Source: Streptomyces sp. TLI_171 (lineage in GTDB: Bacteria; Actinomycetota; Actinomycetes; Streptomycetales; Streptomycetaceae). From it: a stretch of 64,000 bases of DNA. The stretch is taken from the NCBI RefSeq assembly GCF_003610255.1, contig NZ_RAPS01000001.1, forward strand, positions 6,413,001-6,477,000. Direction: 5' to 3'. Positions 17,511 to 25,683 of this stretch are shown in pieces. The translations under genes and the position numbers were made by a program. Position 1 is the stretch's first letter. Every line of letters begins with the position of its first letter. A model generated the notes under the pieces. That model did no database searches. It worked only from the letters and a program-made list of their open reading frames with translations, and was not told the origin of the DNA.

Positions 17511-18422
17511 ATGTCCCTGTACGTCGTCGTGGGCGCCGGAGCGACCGGCGCCGCTGCCGCACGGCTGCTGGCCGAGTCCGGCGAGCGGGTCCGGCTGGTG
17601 ACCCGGAGCGGTTCCGGGCCGGTCCATCCCCGGATCGATTTGACGACCGCCAACGCCACCGACCCGGACCGGCTGGCCGAACTCGCCGCCGGTGCGGCGG
17701 TGCTGATGAACTGTGCGATGCCGCCGTACCACCGCTGGCCGGAGCTGTTCCCGCCGCTCGCGGCGGGGCTGCTGGGCGCGGCGGAGCGCACCGGAGCGGA
17801 CTACGTGATGCTGGGCAACGTCTACGCCTACGGGCCGGTGGACGGGCCGGTCACCGAGCGGGCGCCGGACCGCCCGAGCAGTGTCAAGGGCCGGGTGCGG
17901 GCCGCGATGTGGGCGGACGCGCTGGCCGCGCACCGGGCCGGCCGGGTGCGGGTGACGGAGGTCCGGGCCTCGGACTTCCTGGGCGCGGGCGCCGTCTCGC
18001 CGTTCACCCTGCTGGTGGGCGCGGCCGTGCTGACGGGGCAGCCGGTCGCCTACCCGGGCGACCTCGACGCCCCGCACAGCTGGACGTACACCCGCGACGC
18101 GGCCCGCACCCTGGTGGCCGCCGCCCGCAGCGAGCAGTCCTGGGGCCGGGCCTGGCACGTGCCCTCCGTCTCGCACGCCCCGGCCCGCGAACTCGCCGTC
18201 CGCCTGGCCGAGCTGGCCGGTGCGCCGGCCCCGCGCCTGGACCGGATGAGCGCCGCCGCGCTGGCGGAGGCGGCCCGCCTGGACCCGGTGATGGCCGAGG
18301 TCCCGGAGATGCTCTACCTGTACGACCGCCCGGCCCTGCTCGACTCCGCCGCCACCGAGGCCGCGCTGGGCGTCAGCGCCGCCACCCCGCTCGACACCGT
18401 GCTGAAGGAGCTGACCGGCTGA
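17511..18422 (+). CDS. NAD-dependent epimerase/dehydratase-like protein (atypical SDR)
   Basis: A Rossmann fold opens the 303-residue protein (VVVGAGATGAAAARLLAESG). MLGNVYAYGP supplies the Tyr of the SDR active site, and the C-terminal part carries AGAPAPRLDRM as in NmrA/epimerase-like sensors and reductases. It probably binds NAD(P)H; substrate and catalysis are uncertain. The ATG at 17511 begins the Rossmann motif three residues later. It is divergent from the GlxA regulator across 274 bp, a common regulator-target pairing. Confidence 0.88.
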   Translation: MSLYVVVGAGATGAAAARLLAESGERVRLVTRSGSGPVHPRIDLTTANATDPDRLAELAAGAAVLMNCAMPPYHRWPELFPPLAAGLLGAAERTGADYVMLGNVYAYGPVDGPVTERAPDRPSSVKGRVRAAMWADALAAHRAGRVRVTEVRASDFLGAGAVSPFTLLVGAAVLTGQPVAYPGDLDAPHSWTYTRDAARTLVAAARSEQSWGRAWHVPSVSHAPARELAVRLAELAGAPAPRLDRMSAAALAEAARLDPVMAEVPEMLYLYDRPALLDSAATEAALGVSAATPLDTVLKELTG

Positions 18423-18429
18423 GCGGGCA

Positions 18430-18837
18430 TCAGATCGCGGCGCGGATGGCGGCGGCCGTCTCGGCGGCGTGCGCGGCGTCCCGGTAGCGGGTGCGCGGCC
18501 AGAAGAAGCCGCGCAGGCCGTCCTTGGGGTTGCGGGGCACGATGTGGGTGTGCAGGTGGGGGACGGACTGGCTGATCCGGTTGTTGGCGGCGACGAAGCT
18601 GCCCGCCGCGGCGGTGCCGCGTTCGACGGCGGCGGTGAGCAGGCGGACCCGCGAGTAGTACGGGCCGGTCTCCTCCTCGGTCAGGTCGGTGAGGGTGGGG
18701 ACGTGGCGGCGCGGGACCACCAGCAGGTGGCCGGGGAACAGCGGGCGGTGGTCGAGGAAGGCGTGCACCGTCCCGTCGGTGTACACCGTGTCGACCTCGA
18801 CCTCGCCCGCGACGACGCGGCAGAACAGGCAGTCCAT
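18430..18837 (-). CDS. HIT family nucleotide hydrolase/transferase
   Basis: The 135-residue protein starts with the family's CLFCRVVAGE and has the histidine triad PHLHTHIVPR near its end, plus GHLLVVPRRHV. HIT proteins hydrolyse or transfer nucleotides from AMP-lysine or dinucleoside polyphosphate substrates. It ends 7 bp from the stop of the convergent epimerase-like gene. Confidence 0.92.
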   Translation of the reverse strand: MDCLFCRVVAGEVEVDTVYTDGTVHAFLDHRPLFPGHLLVVPRRHVPTLTDLTEEETGPYYSRVRLLTAAVERGTAAAGSFVAANNRISQSVPHLHTHIVPRNPKDGLRGFFWPRTRYRDAAHAAETAAAIRAAI

Positions 18838-18938
18838 CGGCCCATCATCGCCGCCCCCGCCGCCGGCCGCTCACAGCGCCGCCCAGCCGTGCGGTGTTCT
18901 TGTCGCACAGTCGGCTGATCGTCCAGCGCGGTGCCGGG

Positions 18939-18962
18939 GTGTCGGATCGGACAAACCGACAC
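18939..18962. promoter_or_regulatory. Candidate operator of the MFS exporter gene
   Basis: GTGTCGG and CCGACAC arms with a 10-base spacer lie 20 bp upstream of the MFS start. Placement just upstream of the start suggests repression by a drug-sensing regulator, possibly the MarR-like tail of the transporter itself. Confidence 0.5.
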
Positions 18963-18981
18963 GAAGTGTGACGATGCCAGG

Positions 18982-21042
18982 GTGACCACCACCAGCGAAC
19001 TGAGCCCGGCAGCGCCGCCCGTCCTCGACCGGCGGCAGCGGAACATCGTGTTCGGCACCATCATGCTGGGCATGCTGCTGGCCGCCCTCGACCAGACCAT
19101 CGTCGGCACCGCGCTGCCCACCATCGTGGCCGACCTCGGCGGCGCCGCCCACATGTCCTGGGTGGTGACCTCCTACCTGCTGGCGGAGACGGTCACCACG
19201 GCGCTGGTCGGCAAGTTCGGCGACCTGTTCGGCCGCAAGGTGGTCTTCCAGGTCTCCGCGATCGTCTTCATCACCGGCTCGTTCCTGTGCGGCCTGTCCA
19301 CCAACATGACGCTGCTGATCGCCTGGCGCGCCGTGCAGGGCGTCGGCGCGGGCGGCCTGATGGTCACCTCGATGGCGCTGATCGCCGACGTCATCCCGCT
19401 GCGCGAACGCGGCAAGTACCAGGGCGCGATCGGCGCCGTGTTCGGCGTCGCCACCGTGGTCGGCCCGCTGCTCGGCGGCCTGTTCACCGACCACCTGACC
19501 TGGCGCTGGGCGTTCTACGTCAACGTGCCGATCGCCATCCTGGTGGTGATCGCCGCCGCCCGGAACATCCCGGTGGTCCGCTCCGCCAGCCGCCCCGTGA
19601 TCGACTACCTGGGCATCGCGCTGGTCGCGATCGGCGCCAGCGCCCTGATCCTGGGCACCAGTTGGGGCGGCAACGAGTACGAGTGGGGCTCGCCGGTCAT
19701 CATCGCGCTGTTCGTCGGCGGCGTGGTGGCGCTCGGCCTGTTCTGCTGGGTGGAGACCCGGGCGGCCGAGCCGATGCTGCCGATGCGGCTGTTCCGCAAC
19801 CAGGTGTTCACGGTCTGCTCGATCCTCTCCTTCATCGTCGGCTTCGCGATGCTCGGCGCGATGACCTTCCTGCCGACCTTCCTGCAGTACGTGGACGGCG
19901 ACTCGGCGACCGTCTCCGGCGTGCGCACCCTGCCCATGGTGCTGGGCCTGCTGATCGCCTCGATCTTCAGCGGCAACGTGGTTTCCAAGACCGGCCAGTA
20001 CCGGATCTTCCCGATCATCGGCTCGCTGGTGATGGCGGTCGGCCTGTACCTGCTCTCGCTGCTCGACGTCGGCACCAGCGCCTGGCTGGCCAGCCTCTAC
20101 ATGTTCGTGCTCGGCACCGGCATCGGCCTGTGCATGCAGGTGCTCACCATCGCCGTGCAGAACACCGTCGACTACACCGACCTCGGCACCTCCACCTCCG
20201 GCGTCACCTTCTTCCGCACCCTCGGCTCCTCGTTCGGGACGGCGGTGTTCGGCACCATCTACGCCAACACCCTGCGGACCAACCTCGCCGACGGCGTCGC
20301 CCAGGCCGCCCGGGCGACCGGCGCGGACCCGCTGCGGCTCGGCGCCGCCGCGCAGAGCCCGCACGGCGTCCACGAGCTGCCGGCCGAGCAGTCCGCCCCG
20401 ATCATCCAGGCGTACGCGGACTCGCTGCACACCGTCTTCCTGTGGACCGTCCCCGTCGCGGTGCTCGGATTCGTGGTCGCGCTCTTCCTCAAGCAGGTCA
20501 AGCTCCGCGACTCCGCCCGGGCCAGCTCGGGCGACATGGGCGAGGGCTTCGCCCAGCCCTCCTCCGGCGACTCCGCCCGGGTGCTCGAACTCGCCGTCGG
20601 AAAGCTGCTCGGCGGCGCCGGCCTGGACACCGCCCGACAGGTCGTCAACTCCTCCGGCACCCGGCTGGACGTGGCCGGCGCCTGGGCCGTCATGCAGGTC
20701 GAGCTGTTCACCCGGCTGGCCGGCCACGCCACCCTCAACCTGATCGCCGCCCGCCGCCGGATCCCGCCAGAGGTGCTGCACCCGGTGTTCGACCGGATGG
20801 TCGCCGAGGGCTTCCTGGAGTCCGACAACGGCTTCTACGCGCACACCGCGGCCGGCCGGCAGGAGGCCGCGACCATCACCCGCGCCTGGTCCGAGTGGCT
20901 GGGCCGCCGCCTGGAGGAGGACCGCGGACGCCCGCGCAGCGCCGAACTGCGCGCCGCCGCCGACGCCATCGCCAAGCGGATGATCGCCGAGGACCTCGCC
21001 GACGGCCTCCCCGAACAGGGCGCGCTCACCGGCCGGCGCTGA
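18982..21042 (+). CDS. MFS multidrug exporter (DHA2, 14 TM) with C-terminal MarR-like domain
   Basis: The N-terminal 520 residues form a 14-helix drug:H+ antiporter with motif C-like and D1 sequences (LDQTIVGTALPTIVADLGG, then AWRAVQGVGAGGLM and DVIPLRERGKYQG). After the last helix, about residues 530-686 form a soluble helical domain with winged-helix-like content (IPPEVLHPVFDRMVAEGFLES, TAAGRQEAATITRAW). Such MFS proteins with a MarR-like tail occur in streptomycetes; the tail's role is not known. The GTG at 18982 is the first start before the hydrophobic region. An operator-like dyad precedes it. Confidence 0.92.
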   Translation: MTTTSELSPAAPPVLDRRQRNIVFGTIMLGMLLAALDQTIVGTALPTIVADLGGAAHMSWVVTSYLLAETVTTALVGKFGDLFGRKVVFQVSAIVFITGSFLCGLSTNMTLLIAWRAVQGVGAGGLMVTSMALIADVIPLRERGKYQGAIGAVFGVATVVGPLLGGLFTDHLTWRWAFYVNVPIAILVVIAAARNIPVVRSASRPVIDYLGIALVAIGASALILGTSWGGNEYEWGSPVIIALFVGGVVALGLFCWVETRAAEPMLPMRLFRNQVFTVCSILSFIVGFAMLGAMTFLPTFLQYVDGDSATVSGVRTLPMVLGLLIASIFSGNVVSKTGQYRIFPIIGSLVMAVGLYLLSLLDVGTSAWLASLYMFVLGTGIGLCMQVLTIAVQNTVDYTDLGTSTSGVTFFRTLGSSFGTAVFGTIYANTLRTNLADGVAQAARATGADPLRLGAAAQSPHGVHELPAEQSAPIIQAYADSLHTVFLWTVPVAVLGFVVALFLKQVKLRDSARASSGDMGEGFAQPSSGDSARVLELAVGKLLGGAGLDTARQVVNSSGTRLDVAGAWAVMQVELFTRLAGHATLNLIAARRRIPPEVLHPVFDRMVAEGFLESDNGFYAHTAAGRQEAATITRAWSEWLGRRLEEDRGRPRSAELRAAADAIAKRMIAEDLADGLPEQGALTGRR

Positions 21043-21058
21043 CGCTCCGGCGTCTGCG

Positions 21059-22048
21059 GTGCTCTACGCTCCCGCCGTCCTGTTCCTGCTGCTGTTCGGT
21101 GTCGGCCTGCTCCGCGACCGGCGCCGCTTCAGCAACGCCGTGTACCTCGGACTCGCCGTCACCTTCCTCGCCTTCGCCCTGCTGGTGACCCTCGGCCGGG
21201 CCGACTCGGTCGCCACCGAGGCCGTGCTGATCGCGGTCGTCCTCGCCCCCGCCCTGGGCAGCCTGGTGCTCGCCGGACTGCTCATCGCCAACGGCCTGCG
21301 GATGGTCCGCAAGGAGGGCCGCCGCCCCGCCAACCTGCTCGCCCTGCTCTGCGGCGTCGGCATCCTGGTCGTGGTCGCCCTGCTGCTGGCCGCCACCCAG
21401 GCCGACTCGCCGACCCTGGTGGTGGTCGCCCGCACCGTCTTCCTGGTCTCCTGCTACCTGTCGTTCCTGTTCTTCTGCTTCGTCGGCTACGCCTACCTGT
21501 ACGGCCGACTGACCCCCCGTCAGGACGTCGACTACGTGGTGGTCCTCGGCTCCGGCCTGATCGACGGCAACCGCGTCCCCCCGCTGCTCGCCAGCCGCCT
21601 CGAACGCGGCCGCCGCCTGTACCGGGCGCAGGCCGCGCACGGCCGCCCGCCGCTGCTGATCACCTCCGGCGGCCAGGGCCCCGACGAACGACTCCCCGAG
21701 TCCCACGCGATGGCCGACCACCTGGTCGAACGCGGCTTCCCCGCCGACCGGATCCTGCGCGAGGACCGCTCCCGCACCACCGAGGAGAACCTGCGCTTCA
21801 GCCGCGAACTGATGGCCGCCGCCAGCCCCGACTACCGCTGCGTGGTCGTCACCAACAACTTCCACGCCTTCCGGGCCGCCCTGCTGGCGCGCAAGGAGGG
21901 CGTCAACGGCCAGGTGGCGGGCGCGCCCACCGCCGCCTACTTCTGGCCCAGCGCCACCATCCGGGAGTTCGTCGCGGTCTTCGTCACCTACAAATGGGCC
22001 AATCTCGCGGTCTGTGCGCTGCTGATCACGGTCTCGGTGGCGGCCTGA
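21059..22048 (+). CDS. YdcF family (DUF218) membrane protein
   Basis: Four or five hydrophobic helices occupy residues 1-155, followed by a DUF218 domain: DYVVVLGSGLIDGNRVPPLLASRL, TSGGQGPDERLPES, a TTEEN motif and VVVTNNFHAFRA. The C-terminal helix returns to the membrane. Relatives such as SanA and ElyC are linked to cell-envelope maintenance, but the enzymatic activity is not settled. It starts 16 bp after the exporter stop, so it is probably co-transcribed with it. Confidence 0.9.
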   Translation: MLYAPAVLFLLLFGVGLLRDRRRFSNAVYLGLAVTFLAFALLVTLGRADSVATEAVLIAVVLAPALGSLVLAGLLIANGLRMVRKEGRRPANLLALLCGVGILVVVALLLAATQADSPTLVVVARTVFLVSCYLSFLFFCFVGYAYLYGRLTPRQDVDYVVVLGSGLIDGNRVPPLLASRLERGRRLYRAQAAHGRPPLLITSGGQGPDERLPESHAMADHLVERGFPADRILREDRSRTTEENLRFSRELMAAASPDYRCVVVTNNFHAFRAALLARKEGVNGQVAGAPTAAYFWPSATIREFVAVFVTYKWANLAVCALLITVSVAA

Positions 22049-22049
22049 C

Positions 22050-22429
22050 CGGCGCTACCCGACCGGCTTGACCACCTCCGGCACCGACACCGACCATCAC
22101 GCCGATGTCGGCGATCAGCAGCCGGCCGCCCGGGCGCAGCACCCGCACCGCCTCGTCCAGTGCCCGGAAGCGGCCGGCCGGCGACGGGATGTTGTACAGC
22201 CCGAGCGCGGACGTCCAGGTCCGCTCGTCCCCGCGCAGCGCCAAGCGGTCCAACTCCCGCTCCCAGATCCGCAGTTTGCCGCCCGCCCGCGACCGCCCGA
22301 GCAAGCCGCCGCCAGCACGCAGGCCGCCAACCCGAGCGCCCCGGTCGAGGCCACGAAACCCGGTGCATCCACGCCGTACCGCGGGCCGCGCGACCGCGCC
22401 CCCGCGGGTTCTTCCCGCACCTCCGCCAT
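22050..22429 (-). pseudogene. Remnant of a class I SAM-dependent methyltransferase
   Basis: The ATG at 22429 starts a sequence typical of membrane-anchored methyltransferases (MAEVREEPAGARSRGPRYGV, then a hydrophobic stretch). After a frame change, KLRIWERELDRLALRGDER leads straight into TSALGLYNIPSPAGRFRALD and VLRPGGRLLIADI. The glycine-rich SAM-binding motif that should lie between them is gone, and the C terminus past LLIADI does not match the family. The gene cannot make a working methyltransferase. Confidence 0.72.
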
Positions 22430-22479
22430 GCCTCGGAGTGTCCGCCCGGCGGACGGGGCGCGGCTTGGACGAATGTTCC

Positions 22480-23304
22480 TCAGTGGCCCGAGAGATAGCC
22501 CGGCGCACGCCAGGCGACCGGATCGACCGCCAGCCACGGCGCGGCCGCGACCGCCGAGGGCGTGACACCCATGAAGTCCGCCACCTCGCGGTGCAGGTGC
22601 GACTGGTCGGCGTAGCCGCTCTCCGCCGCGACCAGCGCCGCCAGCTGACCCGCCGCGAGCCGGTGCGCCGCGCCGTCGAAGCGGATCAGCCGGGCCGCCT
22701 GCTTCGGCGACAACCCGACCTGGGCGCGGAACCGCGACCACAGCCGCTTCCGGCTCCACCCCAGCTCCGCCGCCAGTCCGTCGATCCGCACCGTGCCCCG
22801 TGAACGCACCAACTCCCGCCAGGCGAACGCGACTTCCCGGTCCACCCGGCGCCCCTCGGCCTGCCGTGCGGCCACCGCCGCGGCAAGCACCGCGAACCGC
22901 TGCTCCCAGGACGCCGCCGCCCGCAACCGCTCCTCCAGCCGTTCGGCGTCCCGCCCCCATACCTCGGCCAGGCCCAGCACCTCGCCGTCCGCCGCCGCGA
23001 TCCCCTCGAACACCGCGTGCGCCACCACCGGCGAACACCGCACCTGCAGGCACTCCACGTCCCTGCCCCCGCCTCGCAGCCCCTGCGAGCCCAGCCCGAT
23101 CACCGCACTCCCGCCCACTCGCCGGTCACCGCGCTCCACCGCCAGCGACCCGTCCCCCAATCCGATCGCCACCGTCACCGCCGGAAACGGCACGATCCCC
23201 AGCTCCACCGCCCCCGCGGCCCGAAACCCGGCCATCGCCACCCCCGGCACCCGCCAGGGCCGCGAAGGCGTCGCAATCTCCCACCCCGCAGCAGCGTCCT
23301 CCAT
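22480..23304 (-). CDS. AraC family transcriptional regulator
   Basis: This 274-residue protein ends in an AraC-type double helix-turn-helix: LAAELGWSRKRLWSRFRAQVG and ESGYADQSHLHREVADFMG. The N-terminal 150 residues form a beta-rich sensor domain with no recognised ligand. It lies 50 bp upstream of the methyltransferase remnant on the same strand. Regulators of this type often control a nearby methyltransferase or dehydrogenase, so its target may be lost. Confidence 0.88.
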   Translation of the reverse strand: MEDAAAGWEIATPSRPWRVPGVAMAGFRAAGAVELGIVPFPAVTVAIGLGDGSLAVERGDRRVGGSAVIGLGSQGLRGGGRDVECLQVRCSPVVAHAVFEGIAAADGEVLGLAEVWGRDAERLEERLRAAASWEQRFAVLAAAVAARQAEGRRVDREVAFAWRELVRSRGTVRIDGLAAELGWSRKRLWSRFRAQVGLSPKQAARLIRFDGAAHRLAAGQLAALVAAESGYADQSHLHREVADFMGVTPSAVAAAPWLAVDPVAWRAPGYLSGH

Positions 23305-23470
23305 GCTCCCAGGCTACGCCGCCACGACCTGCTCCACCGGTGCGCTCAACTGGCGCTCCCGAGAAACGAACTGTCGAGGCATCAGCACACCGCCCCGAGC
23401 GCAGGTCTTCACCGGCCGGGTGCCGGTCAGAGGTGGAGTCGGGGGCCGCCCCGCGGCAGCGTCCTGGTGT

Positions 23471-24412
23471 TCAGCTCGACCGCAGGGCGACTGCGGCGGC
23501 GCCGATGAGGCCGGCGTCGGTGCCGAAGTGGGCGGGGTGGAGGCGGAGGCCGCGGGTGAAGGGGAGGCCGGTGTACTGGGTGAGGTGGTGGGTGAGGGGG
23601 TCGAAGAGGAGCGAGCCGGACTGGGCCACGCCGCCGCCGATCACGACGGCTTGGAGTTCGACCAGGGCGGCGGCGCCGGCGATCGCGGCGGCCAGCGCCC
23701 GCGCCGCCAGGTCGAACGCGGCGAGCGCCGCCCCGTCGCCGGAGCGGGCGGAGTCGGCGACGGTGCGCGCAGTGGCGGAGCAGCCCCCGGGCGGGCGCCA
23801 GCCGGCGGTGCGGGCGTGGCGGACGATCGCGGGCCCGCTGGCCAGGCCCTCCAGGCAGCCGCGGCCGCCGCAGGGGCACGGTTCGCCGTCCCACTGGATG
23901 CTGACGTGGCCGATGTGCCCGGCGTTGCCGGTCGGCCCGGGGTGGACCAGGCCGTCCAGGACCAGCCCGCCGCCCACGCCGGTGGAGACCACCATGCACA
24001 GGACGTTCCGGTACTCGGCGGCGGCGCCCAGCCAGTGTTCGGCCTCCGCCACCGCCACCCCGTCACCGAGCAGCCGCACCGGCGCCGGGACCCGCTCCGC
24101 GATCCGCCGGACCAGGGGGAAGCCGCGCCAGGCGGGGATGTTCACCGGCCCCACGGTTCCCGCCGCGGTGTCCACCGGGCCCGCGCTGGCGACGCCGAGC
24201 GCGCCGATCCGCGCCCACTCCGGGTGCCGGGCCAGCTCGTCCAGTACTCCGGCGATGCCCGCGAAGACGGCCTCCGCGTCCCCTTCGGCCGCGGTCGGCC
24301 GCTCCGCCCGGACCAGCAGTTCGCCGTCGCCGCCGACCAGCGCACCGGCGGTTTTGGTCCCGCCCAGGTCGAGGGCGGCCACCACCCGGTCGGGGGACGG
24401 GACGGATGCCAT
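23471..24412 (-). CDS. ROK family sugar kinase (glucokinase-like)
   Basis: The ATP-binding DLGGTKTAGALV, the GHIGH motif with its zinc-ligand His and the zinc motif CPCGGRGCLEGLASG are all present in 313 residues. This marks a ROK-type glucokinase or N-acetylhexosamine kinase rather than a ROK repressor, because no N-terminal helix-turn-helix exists. The ATG at 24412 has AGGAGG six bases upstream. A dyad upstream suggests control by a sugar-responsive repressor. Confidence 0.9.
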   Translation of the reverse strand: MASVPSPDRVVAALDLGGTKTAGALVGGDGELLVRAERPTAAEGDAEAVFAGIAGVLDELARHPEWARIGALGVASAGPVDTAAGTVGPVNIPAWRGFPLVRRIAERVPAPVRLLGDGVAVAEAEHWLGAAAEYRNVLCMVVSTGVGGGLVLDGLVHPGPTGNAGHIGHVSIQWDGEPCPCGGRGCLEGLASGPAIVRHARTAGWRPPGGCSATARTVADSARSGDGAALAAFDLAARALAAAIAGAAALVELQAVVIGGGVAQSGSLLFDPLTHHLTQYTGLPFTRGLRLHPAHFGTDAGLIGAAAVALRSS

Positions 24413-24429
24413 GCCGAGCCTCCTGAGAT

Positions 24430-24456
24430 GTCCGACTCTGCGGTGACTTGTCGGAC
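24430..24456. promoter_or_regulatory. Candidate operator upstream of the ROK kinase
   Basis: GTCCGAC and GTCGGAC arms are separated by 13 bases, just upstream of the ribosome site of the ROK kinase gene. No regulator gene is adjacent. Confidence 0.4.
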
Positions 24457-24492
24457 TCGTCACGCTACCCGAGCGGGTGCGCCAACGTCGGT

Positions 24493-24505
24493 TGACGGGC
24501 CGTCA
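24493..24505. other. TGACGGNNCGTCA 3'-end motif
   Basis: A 13-base inverted repeat (TGACGGGCCGTCA) lies 17 bases past the stop of the hydrolase gene at 24522. The same form recurs at 39347-39359 and 41991-42003, each at a gene end. Confidence 0.5.
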
Positions 24506-24521
24506 GAATGCCCGCGGTCGT

Positions 24522-25277
24522 TCACCCGCCGCGCCCGCCCGGCTGCGGCAGGGCACTGAGGTCGGGTCGGCTTCGGGCGGCGGTGGCCAGGGTCTCGGCG
24601 GCGCGGTGGAGGGCGGCGAGGGCGTGCGGGGCGGTACTGGGGAGGCAGCGGGCAGCCTCGGGGGAGTAGGCGGTGCCGATGATGCCGGCGTGGTCGGTGG
24701 GGAGCTCCGTGAACGTGACGGGACGGCGGTGGGCGAGCAGGGCGGCGTGCAGCTCGCGGGTGCGGGCCGGGTCCACCACCGTGTCGGCGCTGCCGTGCAG
24801 CAGCCACAGCTCGCCGACCTGCCCGCGGCCGGCCGCGGGCAGGTCGGCGAGCGGGGTGGTGCCGGTGCTGGGGGCTGGGGCGTCGTAGGAGCCGGCGAAG
24901 GCGACCACGGCGTGCGGCCGCCAGGCGTCGAACGCGGCGGGGTTCAGCGCGACGGCGACGGCAGCCTTGGCGCCCAGCGACCAGCCCGCCAGCGTCAGCG
25001 GCGCGGGGTTCGCCCGCTCGCGGGCGAACGCCGCGGACGCCCGCAGCTCGGCCCGGCCGCCGTCGGGGTCGTCCGGCCGCCAGTCCGGGACGAGCACCTG
25101 GACCCCGAGGGCGGCGGCGGTCCGGGCCAGCGGGGCGAGAACGTCACGCTCGTCCGCGCCGCGCCCGTGCCACAGCAGCACGGTCGGCAGCGGGCCGGCG
25201 ACACCGACCGGCCGGTGCAGGTCCACGGGTCGGGCCCGCGGCCCGTACGCCACGGTGCTGCTGACAACCTCGGTCAC
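24522..25277 (-). CDS. Alpha/beta hydrolase
   Basis: This 251-residue alpha/beta hydrolase has an oxyanion-type LLWHGRGADERDVL, the nucleophile elbow GWSLGAK and the late LLHGSADTVVDP with the acidic residue, followed by the catalytic-His region TDHAGIIG. It belongs with small esterases and dienelactone-hydrolase-like enzymes; no substrate can be assigned and no signal peptide is present. The GTG at 25277 follows AGGAGG. Its first 25 codons and upstream region are duplicated in tandem (see 25204-25541). Confidence 0.85.
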   Translation of the reverse strand: MTEVVSSTVAYGPRARPVDLHRPVGVAGPLPTVLLWHGRGADERDVLAPLARTAAALGVQVLVPDWRPDDPDGGRAELRASAAFARERANPAPLTLAGWSLGAKAAVAVALNPAAFDAWRPHAVVAFAGSYDAPAPSTGTTPLADLPAAGRGQVGELWLLHGSADTVVDPARTRELHAALLAHRRPVTFTELPTDHAGIIGTAYSPEAARCLPSTAPHALAALHRAAETLATAARSRPDLSALPQPGGRGG

Positions 25278-25541
25278 GACAGAGCCTCCTGAGTGCACGT
25301 CATCCGGCGCGGGGCGTCCCGCCGCCGACACCGGCCGAAGGATGCCACGCGGCCGGTCGGCAGCGGAAAACGGGCAATCGTCGACCGGGCGGTGCAGGTC
25401 CACCGGGTCGGGCCCGCGGCCCGTAGGCCACGGTGGTGCTGACAACCTCGTTCACGCAAGAGCCTTCTGAGTGCACGTCGTCCGGCGTGGGCGGCCTCGC
25501 TGCCACCGCCGGCCGAGGGATGCCACGCGGGCGGTCGGCGA
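25204..25541. repeat. 178-bp tandem duplication of the hydrolase gene's 5' end and leader
   Basis: The segment about 25204-25363 (first 25 codons, ribosome site and upstream region) is repeated at about 25381-25541 with a constant offset near 178 bp and about 85% identity by eye. Shared blocks include CTGACAACCTCG, GAGTGCACGTC and GATGCCACGCGG. The outer copy has an extra C that breaks its frame. The 406-bp interval 25278-25683 otherwise holds no gene, only this repeat and the start region of the M48 protease. Confidence 0.85.
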
Positions 25542-25683
25542 CCGGCCGGACAGGGGTGGCTGCGGCTCGGGGAGCGGCCGTGGCAGGCACCGGGGGGCCG
25601 GGGAAATACCCCGTGAGCTGGGGGGATAGGCTCCGCGATCGTTGCCGGCCCGGGCGGGTCGGCCGAGCCGGGGGGATCTTCCG

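Noticed and set aside
22068..22565. A plus-strand open frame opposite the methyltransferase remnant
   Set aside because: Its product is Arg/Pro-rich without domain features, while the minus strand carries clear family sequence.
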